Program-made: the position numbers and the translations under genes
Assembly (NCBI GenBank): GCA_020081605.1
Contig: JAHREC010000018.1
Location: 2,046,001-2,110,000, forward strand
From: Albifimbria verrucaria
Lineage: Eukaryota; Ascomycota; Sordariomycetes; Hypocreales; Stachybotryaceae
Length of the DNA: 64,000 nucleotides
Direction: 5' to 3'
Notes under the pieces: generated by a model
Told to the model about the DNA's origin: nothing
Database searches by the model: none
Seen by the model: only the letters and a program-made list of their open reading frames with translations
In this document: positions 1 to 10,936 of the stretch, in pieces
Numbering within the stretch: the first letter of the stretch is position 1
Layout of the letters: the number at the start of each line of letters is the position of its first letter

Positions 1-1
1 T

Positions 2-574
2 CTGCTGTTAGAAAAGTACTACGAACGATCCCTTGACGGTGATTCTTGGTATGCAATCTCTGCGGCACCAGTGACGCAACCGCCAGTTACAAATCTCTTT
101 GTTGAAGTTTGGCAGTTTCAACAATGGGAATATGATTGGGAGGACAGGCACATAAAGGACTTGGACCGTATTTTCAGGAATGATAGTGGTGAGGAGACAA
201 CGGATTCTGCAGACGAAGATGGTAATCCTTATGACCTTATCCGTTGCTGTGGATCTAATAGGCCACCTGAGTCAGTCAAGCTTGAAGTGCGCGCCTCTCA
301 CAAGCCTTTTGTGACGATCCACGACTACTTGACAACAATTCACCCTTGGCTTATGAGCCAGAGGAATACAATTTTATTAGCAATGATTTATGAGTCTGAA
401 TTTACTGAGCCGCTACCCGAGGAGACACAGTTGGCGGTGTCCAACTATGATGTTGAAAGTCTAATGATTGAAGACATAGACGAGTTCAAGGCTACAAGGA
501 GGGCTCACGGTACTGGAACCACGGCTGTCCAAAATATTCCAGTATCAGGGCAGTCCTTCACCACAATAGATTGA
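2..574 (+). CDS. 5'-truncated hypothetical protein
   Basis: An open frame runs from the left edge of the window to a TGA at 572-574, so the start lies outside and this is the C-terminal ~190 residues. I do not recognise the family. Visible features are an aromatic and acidic stretch (about positions 100-160, containing the run VEVWQFQQWEYDWEDRH) and an acidic Glu/Asp-rich segment after it. No signal peptide, zinc motif or membrane segment is visible in this part. It has no stops, unlike the relics that follow, so it could be a real gene end or a less decayed member of the same accessory block. Confidence 0.45.
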   Translation: MLLEKYYERSLDGDSWYAISAAPVTQPPVTNLFVEVWQFQQWEYDWEDRHIKDLDRIFRNDSGEETTDSADEDGNPYDLIRCCGSNRPPESVKLEVRASHKPFVTIHDYLTTIHPWLMSQRNTILLAMIYESEFTEPLPEETQLAVSNYDVESLMIEDIDEFKATRRAHGTGTTAVQNIPVSGQSFTTID

Positions 575-681
575 TGTACAGTGCCCCAGAATCAATCATT
601 AGCTTGATAAAGTAGCGGCCATTTCAATTCAACACATCTACTTCTGTCTTTAAACCCTTTGCCGCTCTTATATCCAGAACT

Positions 682-1025
682 TCATTTCCCCTCGAAATTC
701 GGGTCTCTGACCAGCTTGATGATAATATCTTGAGACTTTCCCTTATTAGCAATGTACTCCAGGGTCTTGGAAGCTGGATTGTTGGGGTTAACCGCAACCT
801 TGAACTGTCCACCATTCTTTCCACAAGCCCCGAGGAGCAAAGCCGCTTTCTGAGCGGACGTCGCATTCCCACATCCATCCAACGTAGCAGCAATATCGGT
901 GTACGTGACGAATGAATTAGTTCATGGGTTGATGTGCTTCGCAAGGCCAAGAACAGTGCCGGCCTCAAAGATGGGAAGGCCCCATTCCTCGCAATCGAAA
1001 CCAGGCGGGATTGTCCATGGAGGGT
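682..1025 (-). pseudogene. Relic of an unrecognised gene (minus strand)
   Basis: Reading the minus strand from about 1025 gives a protein-like frame with four Cys and a Gly/Ala-rich end (for example GACGKNGGQFKVAVNPNNP), ending at a TGA at 682-684. It is interrupted by TGA at 922-924, in the context His-Ile-Asn-Pro-stop-Thr-Asn, where Trp (TGG) would read smoothly. Another in-frame TAA lies just upstream of about 1025. The family is not recognised. The stops and the decayed neighbours suggest a relic. A short intact ORF from the ATG at 882 would be the alternative reading. Confidence 0.35.
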
Positions 1026-1100
1026 ATTATTTGTATCTGCTAGGAATCAGAGATATGAGGCTGTGTACTCAATATCATCTGGGTCGAGGTCTTGCGATTG

Positions 1101-3131
1101 TCCTCCATTCTTACCATAGCTACAGGAACAGAGTTGAGACCCAAAGAATGACCAGCATTGACCAGCAGCATAGCTCAAGGCTGCAATGCTGTCAGCCTAA
1201 TGATGCATATCACCACAGCTGCTTCAGATTACTTTGAAAACATGTGACTATGGGTTGCTGATAATATGATCGAGTATGTTGATGCCAACTAAGAGAGCCT
1301 CCTATCATCAACTCCCACTGACGCATTTTGCTTAGTGATCCTGATTTTAACGATGCTAACAACACCATGGTATGACTATTGTGTATATACTACCACTCTA
1401 TTGCATATGTTAAATGAGTTCCAGGTCCAAAACTCCGTCTACGTCGCTCGGGGCCTGCTAGTAGAAAGCACACAACCCACATGGCTATATGGGACATCTT
1501 CGGAGCATGCCGTGTTCTACCAGTACAATTTTAATAAAGCAAAAAACATCTTTGCTGGTATGATTCAGACGGAATCGCCGTACTATCAGCCTACGCCCAA
1601 ACCACCGAGCCCATTCGCGGACGCGGTGGGCGTCATTTCTGGCGACCCAAAGTACGACTGCGAGACCAACGATGAGTTCAGTGGATGTGATGAGTCCTGG
1701 GCTCTCATAATTCGGCAATCTTCGAAGATTATGATTGCAGGTGCCGGCATGTATTCTTGGTTCTCTACCTATTCACAAGACTGCAGTAAGTATCCGTCCC
1801 AAGGCCTAATGAGAAATGTCTGGTGTTGATGAACGACGGTAGTTGATGGGTAGACATGCCAGAAAGTTTTGATGCTTCTCGATGAAAACTTTTCAGGTGT
1901 ACGCATTCAACAAATCATAACCATTGGCGCCAAGTATATGGCGGTGCAAGACGGTGTAGGTATCAAGGCTGCCGACAATTTGAATGTGGAAATCCACCCG
2001 AAATGGTCTCAAGTCTCTGTCTGGGATGTTACGGGAACGGAACAGCTTTTGACAAGGCCGTCTGGGTTGACCCTAAGATATAGGATATGGACCAGCCTCA
2101 GTTCACATGCTCCGCTCCATGTTACGCTAAGATCCCTCCTTGGAAAGGTGCGACAAGAACGGTCAACTATCCCGTCTTAACTGTGAGCGAGGGCACCTGG
2201 ACGAGTAAGGTTACAATAGCGCCCCTTACCATCACCGAAGTTCATTTCGAAATGGTCACACTAGCACCGAATAGTGGCAATAGCAGGAACCAGAAAAGGC
2301 AAGCTTTTGGCGAGTTTTGGCCAAAGCCTATAACAACGCCGTCGTGGCCCAGGGTGACATACGAAGGCCCGGATGGAGATGTAACTGTGACTGCACCCAC
2401 AGTATCATTTCCCACTCCCCGTCATCGATTGGTCCTAACGCTCCAGCGCCCAAGCAAGGAAACTGGCCCAGGGTGGCAGTCAAAGCCATCGAAGGCATAG
2501 GAGAAATGCCCATTGTGGGACAATGCTTATGGCCCGACTTCGGGTGTCCCGTTGACCCGTGGCAATACGGCGGAATGGATGGACCTTCCATGGACGAGCC
2601 TGGTGATTGGGATGAGAACGAAGAAGACCGAGAGGTCAAGTGCAGCAATGTTAGCAGCGGTAAACCTCCCGTGGAACACTCGTCGTCCACCACCTCCTCT
2701 GCGAGATCTTCCTCTACTACCAAGACATCCACAACGTCAACGACAACGACATCAAAAACCCCACACCATCACCCAGGGAAAACCATAAGGATTGCTATTG
2801 GGATGGGCGCCCAGCAGATAATGTTCGCATCACCAACGCCATCAAGTCATTCTGCAAGTCCCTTGGGGACGATGGAGAGATGTTAAGGGGTGGCTTTAAG
2901 CAGGGCGGCTCATACCCATTTGATTCGCTTGGCGGCGAGCTTCCGCTCAAAGTTGACATGTGGATCGAAATCAACGATAACTGTGAGTGGAAATTCACCA
3001 ACAGCGAGTGCATGAGGTATGGTGAGGTGCCGCTTGATAGCTGCGATTGTGACTGGGAAAACGGCAAGCATGGGGGCTGGGTGTGGAATAACTGCCTCAA
3101 GATGAGAGTTGATCCTAACAATGACTTCTAA
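1101..3131 (+). pseudogene. GH55 glucan 1,3-beta-glucosidase-like pseudogene
   Basis: The pieces match fungal GH55 (exo-1,3-beta-glucanase/pectate-lyase-superfamily) proteins: an LMMHIT...SDYFENM block (~1197-1244), then VYVARGLLVEST, WLYGTSSEHAVFYQY and QTESPYYQPTPK (1440-1600), and a Cys-rich C-terminal domain after a Ser/Thr-rich linker (2640-3131). Likely introns are 1275-1335, 1370-1424 and 1794-1842. The frame is broken by TGA 1149, TGA 1245 (Trp expected), TAG 1851 and TAG 2081 (Trp expected, KI-stop-DMDQP), plus frame changes near 2034, 2415 and 2783. The N-terminal half expected of GH55 was not found upstream. An intact copy would be a secreted cell-wall or substrate glucanase. Confidence 0.8.
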
Positions 3132-3766
3132 ACGTCTGGCCCAATGCATAAACGCCTGAGGATTTAGAGGGCTTCCTCAGTATTGGGCTCGGATACTACC
3201 ACAGCCAGTGAGCATGCGTATTGTAGATAGCCGGTCCAAGTCATTCATTTAGTTATTTGTTCGGCTTGACTTATGGATGAGGATGGTATGGATTGGGGTC
3301 AGTCCAAAGAGCGCTTCGCATGGAGAAACCTGTGGAGGATGGTAATCTCAGTGAGAATTCCATAACAACCGAGGGTGATGAATATATTCAAAACATTGGA
3401 TCTCATAGAGCACAAGTGTAGATTAATAAGGCTTTTCTCGCATGATTCTTCAGTAGGTAGCCATATATGTATTATATGTTCCAGATGTTATAAGGTGGCA
3501 CGGCATGCACTGCACCAACAAATGGCCCAAGCTGTCCCAGAAAAGCTAGGCCAGTCTAGGTAGGGGTACATGTCCGCCTCAACACCCAGGCACAGCTCAC
3601 CCCTGCCACATGGTACCTGTACCTCGACCCCAAAGACGGGGAGCCATGACACAACACCACAACTCCACCATTCCATCCAGCAGGGCGACCTCTCATACCA
3701 TCCATCAAACCTCCACTCACTCGGTCACTCACTACCTCACTACCTCCCTCCCTCGCTCAATCCGCC
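3132..3766. other. Intergenic: SEH1 upstream region
   Basis: There is no supported gene here. The last ~100 bases before the SEH1 ATG are a C/T-rich run of CACTCACTACCTC-type repeats, typical of a fungal core promoter or 5' leader. Short ORFs in this stretch have no recognisable composition. Confidence 0.6.
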
Positions 3767-5103
3767 ATGGCGGCCTCAATGCCGCCCTCCCCAGCGAGGA
3801 GAAGCAGTCCTTTGACCTCAACTTCCAGCACGGCCACAGGGACCTCGTCCAGGCCATCGCCTTCAACACCTACGGCGACCGCTGCGCAACCGGCTCCGTC
3901 GACGGCAAGATCCGCGTCTTCAACCGCCACCGCGACGGCACCTGGCGCCTCTGCGACACCTGGACCGCCCACGGCGGCGAGGTTCTCGAGGTTGGTTTCC
4001 TTCCCTGCTCTGTCGTGTCACGTTGCCTTCTGTCGCTCACATGCGCCCCCGCGACAGCTGCAATGGCTGCCCGCGACTATATATCCCAACCTCGTCGCCT
4101 CGCTCGGCGCCGAGGGCTGGTTCAGGCTCTGGGCTGAGGATCCCTCCGCTGCGCCTGGCCGTAGGTTCTGCGCTGGCCGCTCCGTCAGTGGCCGCCCAGC
4201 CTTTGATACGCGATCCTCGCGCTCGCCGTATCGGTCTTTCTCCATGAAGCATAATGAGGAGACCAGACACACTTACCTGGCCCTCCTGGCCTCGGATGGC
4301 CGTTTAACTGTCTATGAAAATGACCAGCCTGAGAACTTATCAGAGTACACGTCATTCGACGAGTTCAATATCTGTCCGAAGCCAAGTCGTGGTGAGGAAG
4401 TATCTTTCAAGGTCCGCTTCGACCCCAACCTGGAGCCCTGCTACACAGCCCTTCGCGCCGGCGTTACCACCGATTCACTGAGCCTCGTCGTTGCGGGCAT
4501 GGAATCTGTTAAGGTCTACAGGTCTCGTGACACTGTCACCACCTCCCATGGCGTCGCCCAGACCCAGAAAGAGTTCTACCTCGCCGTGGAGATCCCCGGC
4601 CATCGGGGCTTGGTGCGGGACGTTGCCTGGGCGCCTGGCAATGTTCGAGGCTACGACATCATAGCCACGGCGTGTCAGGACGGCTATGTACGCGTTTTCA
4701 GACTCGACACGCCTTACTCGGACAACGATGGCAAATCATGGTCCGCCGCTGACTTGATCGCCCCGAGGTCCGTACAGCCAAGGGCTCGCCCCACAAGGAC
4801 GAAGACGGCGCGGAGAAGCACCAACACCCGTCGACGCTCAGCGCGAGCCTGGCCAAGTCGGGTGGCGATAGTGATCGGCACTGGTCTGGCCAGCCCGGAC
4901 AGGTGAAGCACACCTTCAAAGAAATCTCGAAGCTCGACCACCACCATACTCCGGTGTGGAGAGTTGGCTTCGACGACGACGGGCAGCTTCTTGGGAGCAC
5001 CGGCGACGATGGCCGTCTCTTGTGCTACCGTCAGATGCCGGATGGGATGTGGGCCAAGAGCTCGGAGATTGTGATGGCCAAGGCTCGTATGGCTGCGCCT
5101 TGA
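3767..5103 (+). CDS. SEH1: Nucleoporin Seh1, WD40 beta-propeller
   Basis: Seh1 is a WD40 protein of the Nup84/Y complex of the nuclear pore and of the SEA/GATOR complex on the vacuole. The frame carries FDLNFQHGHRDLVQAIAFN followed by GSVDGKIRVFNR, a typical first WD blade, then WLPATIYPNLVASL, FRLWAED, HRGLVRDVAWAP...TACQDGYVRVFRL and a last blade with TPVWRVGFDDDGQLLGSTGDDGR. The ATG at 3767 has a good context (CGCCATGG). One intron at 3991-4057 has an unusual GTTGGT donor. Two frame breaks, in a C run near 3795 and near 4750, need one base each to join the pieces. The stop is at 5101-5103. It converges on OLE1. Confidence 0.9.
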
Positions 5104-6006
5104 GCAGTGTTCTGAGGAAATCAAGTATAGCTCCTAGAGCTGAGGCACTTAGTTTAACGCTCCGAGTCGTGTTGCTGCTTCTTCATGGAATGGCAAGATC
5201 ACAAATCAGATCTCTTTGCGAGCACACCAAAACTCAGCTACGGATCTCCTTCGCGCCGGCCACGACGGACTATAGTCGCTGCTAGGTGTTGAAGGCCTCG
5301 TGATTCCGACATAAGCCAATAACGGAAAGTCTCATCCATAGATCTTGAGTCGTGCTCTTCGCGACCACAGATTGGTGATTCACGCGTCACTACACCAGGC
5401 TCTTCATATTGAAAGGATTGGATTTGACGGATAGTTGTGTGGCAAGCCCATTAGCACGAGCCAAGCGAGATGACATCAAGCCGAGACGTCTCAGGATTAC
5501 TCAATTAATTACAACGATTGGGAACTCAATATTATTGAGTTCAAGGTTATGGGTCCAAGATCGTGTCGTGTACAAATTTTGGAGGTATGTACTATAGACG
5601 TGTCTCTAAGTTGTGAGGTGGACCTTTCACACAAAACTAGCCGTCCAACACACACACATCTACTATATTCCGAGTACAACAGACTTCACTTGTGCCAATC
5701 TTTAGTTTGGATTTGAATGTGAATATAATTTATAAAGAGGTTGAGCCGTATGGTCTTCCTCAGAAAGATATTGTATCTACTCTTCGCTTCCCAATCCTAG
5801 TTCCAGATGATCCCGGATCCTATAGAGTCCAAGTGTGACCCCAATCAAAGCCTAAACGCCAGTCATGATTATGTTCTGTTTTTTCAACTTCTCATAAAGC
5901 CGCCATGCATTACGGACGAGTCGCAAAACTCGCCCACTTCTTCCCTTTTCGAATTCATAACAAATGGGGTGAATGCAATTTGGGATCTAGTATGGGCTTT
6001 CACCGC
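5104..6006. other. Intergenic, convergent 3' ends of SEH1 and OLE1
   Basis: About 0.9 kb with no supported gene. It becomes AT-richer toward 5500-5950 and should hold the 3' UTRs of both neighbours. Confidence 0.55.
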
Positions 6007-7477
6007 TTAGGCGGCGTCAGCGCTGGCCACGGGCTGAGAGACCTTAGTGACCTGGGAGCCGGCGCGGACGATGCGCTGGCCCTCGGAGTCATTCATGTAG
6101 GTGATGTCCTTGTTCTCGAACTGAGCGCGCTTCCAGATCTCGACCTCGCAACCGCCACGCAGAACGCCGGTACGCATGGTGGACAGAAGGTTGTGGGCGG
6201 CGTTGGGTGGTTGTAGACACCACCGTTGAAGATAGAGGTAGCGTCCTTGCCAATGGCGGAAGAGATGAGAGCCTTGCCACCGGGGTGGTCCTTGATGAAG
6301 TCGGTCACATCGTGGATGACACCAGCAATGGCAACGAGGGCCTTGCCGTTCTTGCTCTGCTCAACAAAGTCGTCCCAGCTGACAACGGGGAGCTGCTCGA
6401 GAGGGGTACCCCAGTCGAGAGTGGCACGCTTCCTGTCGAGCTTCTTCTGCATCTGCTGAACACGGCCCTTCTCAATTTCGTTGGCACGGAACTGCTTGAG
6501 GTCGTAGGCGAGGCCAAGGTACTTCCAGACACAGATGGACCACTTGGTGGGGTCGTACTGGTACCACTCGATGGCGTTACGGTAGTCGGAGGGAACTCGT
6601 GGTGGAAGTTGTGGTATCCCTCGCCGAGGGTGACGAGGGCAGTGATAACGTGATCACGGGGCGAGTTGCGGTCGTCGAAGGGCTGGTCACCGAGCCAGTG
6701 AGCCAGGGAGTTGACGCAGAAGGTGGCCTGCTGAATGAAGCAGATACGGAGGATACCGGCGTAGACGTAGCCACCAACCCAGTCACCCCAGCCGAGGCCG
6801 CAGACGAGAGTGGGAAGAACAAGGGCCATGAAGATGACGGACTTGAGGTAGTTGCGGTGCTGCCAGACAACGATGGGGTCCTCGTTGAGATCGGTGATGT
6901 CGGTACGGCCGGTGTTCTTAGGGTTCTGCTTGAAAACCATCCAGCCAAGGTGGGAGTAGAGAAGACCCTTGCGGACGGAGTATGGGTCCTTCTCAGTATC
7001 GGTGTAACGGTGGTGAGCACGGTGCTTCATGGACCACCAGCGGATTGAGCCCTGGACGGCACCAGCACCAACGGCAGCGAGGTAGACCTTGAGGGGCGTG
7101 CTGGCCTTGTAAGAGGTGTGAGACCAGAGACGGTGGTATCCTGAGATTCACGTTAGCATTGAAATATCTCCGTATATGTGACGAGATGGCTTACCGGCAG
7201 TGATACCGATACCGCAGTGGAAGTAGTAGAAGACGGCGAAGAGGAGGGTGTTGAGGCGCAGGGGAACCCAGTATGAGGCAACGAAGCCCATCATGGGGAC
7301 ACCAATGATGAGAATGGTGTTGAGCCAGTTGATGTGCTGGTGCCAGTTGGACCAGGTCATAGGCAGCTCCGAGATGTGAACCTTCTTAGGATCATGCTTG
7401 ACGTTTCGGAGGGGCTTGTAGTCGGTGGTGCCATCCGGAAAGGCCTGAGCCTGGACGGCAGAGGAGGAGGACGACAT
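6007..7477 (-). CDS. OLE1: Stearoyl-CoA (delta-9) desaturase with C-terminal cytochrome b5
   Basis: This ER membrane enzyme introduces the delta-9 double bond into palmitoyl- and stearoyl-CoA using its own cytochrome b5 domain. The start at 7477 gives [20 protein letters not shown]. Exon 1 (7195-7477) holds the first membrane segments. The intron is 7141-7194 (GTAAGCC...CTCAG). Exon 2 has the three histidine boxes, HRLWSH, HRAHH and HNFHHEFP, then the b5 domain with the haem-binding DHPGGK motif. The stop is TAA at 6007-6009. Two one-base losses, near 6595 (CCCTCC read as CCTCC) and near 6217, break the frame, but conserved sequence resumes after each. A 12-bp tandem repeat lies about 290 bp upstream. 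Confidence 0.95.
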
Positions 7478-7765
7478 GGTGGTGAGCCTGCTAGCCAGAG
7501 CGGGCTGCGTCGGTCGTTGAGGGTGGGTGAGGAACGACGAAGAGAGATGAACCCTTTCTGGTGTTGAAGGTGAAAAGGGAAAAGAGTGTGAGGAGGAGGT
7601 CGAAAGGTGAGGAGAGGGCCGGGAGAGGATGGACTTTTGAGGGAGAGTGAAGAGGATGGGGAAGGGATATAAGTCGGTTGGGAAGTACAAGCAAGGGAAG
7701 GGGATGGGGGAGGCGTGCGGCGGGGCGTGTGCGGAGTGGTGGCACTCGGAACCGCCTACGAGCTA

Positions 7766-7801
7766 ACAGTACAGATCACAGTACAGACCACAGTACACAA
7801 C
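7766..7801. repeat. 12-bp tandem repeat in the OLE1 promoter
   Basis: Three adjacent 12-base units (acagtacagatc, acagtacagacc, acagtacacaac) are followed by a degenerate fourth. They lie 290-325 bp upstream of the OLE1 ATG. The shared core ACAGTACA recurs elsewhere in this window in intergenic DNA. A role as a regulatory site is inference. Confidence 0.6.
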
Positions 7802-10800
7802 AGTGCAGTACAACGACTGTGGCCTGGCACAGCAGGCAGAGGCGGTACCTCCAGCATAGCTCAGCACAGGGGCGCGGACTCGGCGGGCCGCAACGTTGAT
7901 GGGCGAAGAAAGGTACGGCGGCCAACCTCCTCCTAGTCGATCCCCAACAGTCAGAGATGAGGAACGGCCAGAGCGCTGCCATCGTACGGTTTTACCCCCG
8001 CGGGCTTGGGGTTGCTGCTCACGCTCACAGTGCTGGGCTCGTACCTCGGCTGATAGCCATGATGTTACCTTGCCGTTTCGCTGCGATGTGATGAGAGGTT
8101 GAGGATGAGGGGTGGGCTTTTGGGGCAGATGTACAACCGGGGCAGAGTACCGTACCGTCCCGTACCGTACCACACCGGAGAGAGAGGCAGAGCTGGGCAT
8201 CAGTTCATCAGCGCCAGCATGGGGTAAGGGTGGTTTCCTCCCCGGTCGGTATGCTCGGCAGAAGCTGCATCTGTCGAGCCATCCATTTACAGTATTTTGT
8301 CTATGCGTGTTGTGTTGCATGAAAATGCCTACCTACTAGGTAGGTGTAGCAGGTACCGGTCCTGGCGCCGACCTGGGCGAAGGTACCTATCTCCCTTACC
8401 GTAGGTGTAAGTGCGCCGGTCCGTGGTCTCCGGGCCACCACGGCGCACACAACAGGCATTTGCTTTTCTTCTCGCTGCCATCATTGTCGTTGTGAAACCA
8501 TAGGAAGACAGACGTCTAACTCTAACAATTAATCCAGACGACTCCGAAGCAGTGTCATTTCTTCAGAGTTCACACACACCACCACCCCTTCAAACGCCCC
8601 TCCTCCCCGGGCGTTGACGATGGTACCCGGTACGTGATGTACATGGGATTTGTGGGTGGTAAGTCTGGTTATCGATTCGCCGCCCATGGGTTCCCGTAAT
8701 TTTTTTCCCTTGGGCTTTTTTTTTTCTTTGGTCCGTTATGCGGTTTGCTCTGTTTTTTTCCGCCATAGTCTTAACTTGCCTCAACCATTTATCTTCCCCA
8801 ACAACTTTTTTGGAGCCCGGCCCCGCTGTGATTGGCTCATTGGGTCCGTACCTGGCACCATCCCTGGAACCCCTGGCGTGGGTCAAAAATCAAGCCGCCA
8901 CGCCCGGCCTTTCCGTCTTCCGCCGCTTTGGGGCCCAGTTCAACTCACCCAGTCACTCACTCACTGCTGCACTTACTCACCATCACCACTCCTCACTACT
9001 GACCTGTCTAGGTACTAGTTAGTTCACTCAATCAATCGGTCGTCTCGATAAGCTTTCTTCCAATCAATCAAACTCTCTCTTCATCTTCTGTTGTCCTGTT
9101 GCTCCGTTCTTATGTGGTAACGCTGCACATAGTTACCCATCACAAGAAGAAGAAGAAAAATCAACTTTATACTTTGTTTCAGCAATGACATGTCTGTGAT
9201 GAAACAAAACTCCCACCCCATCTTCGTTTTGGTCTTGTTGCACCTTCGTCTCTTGTCCACTCTACGACGAGCCAACGAGAGCCGGGCTTATCTGTGCATC
9301 TCAGACCAATGTCTCACTCCATTGGCTCCCTCTGTGTTTCTGTTGCACGCTTTGCCGGTCCTCTCTTCCCCAGCTATCATGTAGACTAGGTAGGCTCCCG
9401 TAGTGCCCATGAAAAACCAACAAGCAACATCACATGTATGTGTTCAGCCTCGCCCATGGACCCCTAATGCTAGCACGCACCATTATGTCGCACAAGACAC
9501 TTACTTCCAACGGCTTCGCTTGTCGTACGCTTTCTCACCGCCATGGGGCATCATGCTTTGCCTTTCCCTGTTTACCTTTGCCTTTCCGTCGTGGTATACG
9601 ACTAAATTCCTAGCTTGGCCAATGTTAGTTCGTCATTCAGGCGTAAGGCCCTATGCCCCCATATCATTCGCGACGGGTTGACGGCCTATCTCTGCACCTC
9701 CGTTCGTCTATTTGGACCAACTATTCTCTCCGTCTCTGGCCATATGTCTGTCTCCCAACAACATACTATCCCTCCCCAGGAGGGGCTCACAGAAAAAAAA
9801 GTATATCCAACAAATGCGAACGCAAATGTCATCCGAGCGAGCAGATTATAGCCGAAGTGACATGTGATGATGCCCTTTGAGTGAGCCCATCACAAGCACT
9901 CCATGATCCCATCGACAGAACCTCGGCGCATCCCAACCTTGTTGTCGTCATGGAGCCATGCTCGTCCACGACTCTGCCTTCTGTTTCCCCACGAGCTCCA
10001 TAGCGGACCAGCGCAGGGTCTCTCGCCTGGAGGGTGTGTGTGCGTCTGGCTTCCCCGCCACCCCAACAGAAACATGCATGCCAAGGCCTCGAACAGCCCT
10101 CCCATCCGTCCGTGCCACCCCATCGAGGCTCTGCTCACTTTGTCAGTTCCCCAAAATCATCACGTGATCGCATTACACGATCATCCATGGTCCACCACTC
10201 ACCACACTTCAACAGGTCAGCAAGGCCAGCTTCTAGAATGTTTCCATTTGCCCAGCTCCTGCTCTCCACAGGCCTGCCAATGTGGCAAACCAACCCCAAA
10301 TCCCAACCGCACACCCGTCTCCCCACTCCTCGTTCCGCGTCTCTACTGTACAGTACTGCAAGATCTGCGTTGCCACAGCCCCTGCCCTTCTTGTGCTTGC
10401 ATGTTGAGCCCACGCTGTACTGTACTGGAGAGCTTGTGCGGGCCCAGGCTCCTGTTCTTGTAGGGCTGTCCTCTCGTCGCTTCGGCGTCGCCAGCTAGCC
10501 TACGGGGCGCTATCGAACAGCTACTGCAAGGCTAGCTATCATGCTGGTATACGATTCGTGCCTGACCGCCCCCAAAGCATCTCCCTCGTTTGCCATTGAG
10601 TGAGGCTGCAGCAGCTGATCCCAAATCTCCGAACCTCGATCTCGCATGGGGCGACTCAGGCACAGTCATGATGGATAGATATATGGGTCCCAAGCCCAGG
10701 CAAATTTAGTAGTACAATGTTTTTGACCTTTTATGCTATATCGTAAATGTGCCACTTCTTTGTGGTTCCTGTTGCTCACAAGCTACATTCCTCGTCGTTT

Positions 10801-10936
10801 CAAACAGCCCTCCCGTGATCCAAATGCTTCGTGTAAATCTTGGGTGTCCCATCTCGCCACCCATCATCAGCACGTAATCGTATATCGTACACTCTTGAAT
10901 CTGAACGTCTCGCTAATTAAATGAGACACCAGTCCT
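7802..10936. other. Gene-poor stretch upstream of OLE1
   Basis: About 3.1 kb with no ORF of convincing composition and no recognised RNA gene. Seen in it: GTACCGTACC repeats at ~8149-8175, CTACCTACTAGGTAGG at ~8330, a T-rich leader-like tract at ~8700-8760, and GTACTGTACAGTACTG-type motifs at ~10340 and ~10415. It probably contains the long OLE1 5' region and the 3' region of the kinase-like gene. Confidence 0.5.

Noticed and set aside
6599..7048. Plus-strand ORFs of ~150 codons across OLE1
   Set aside because: Antisense shadows of the desaturase coding strand; Val/Glu/Gly-rich composition mirrors its codon bias.
9903..10463. 186-codon ORF in the OLE1 upstream region
   Set aside because: Cys/His/Pro-rich random-looking translation that overlaps ORFs in two other frames; no family resemblance.
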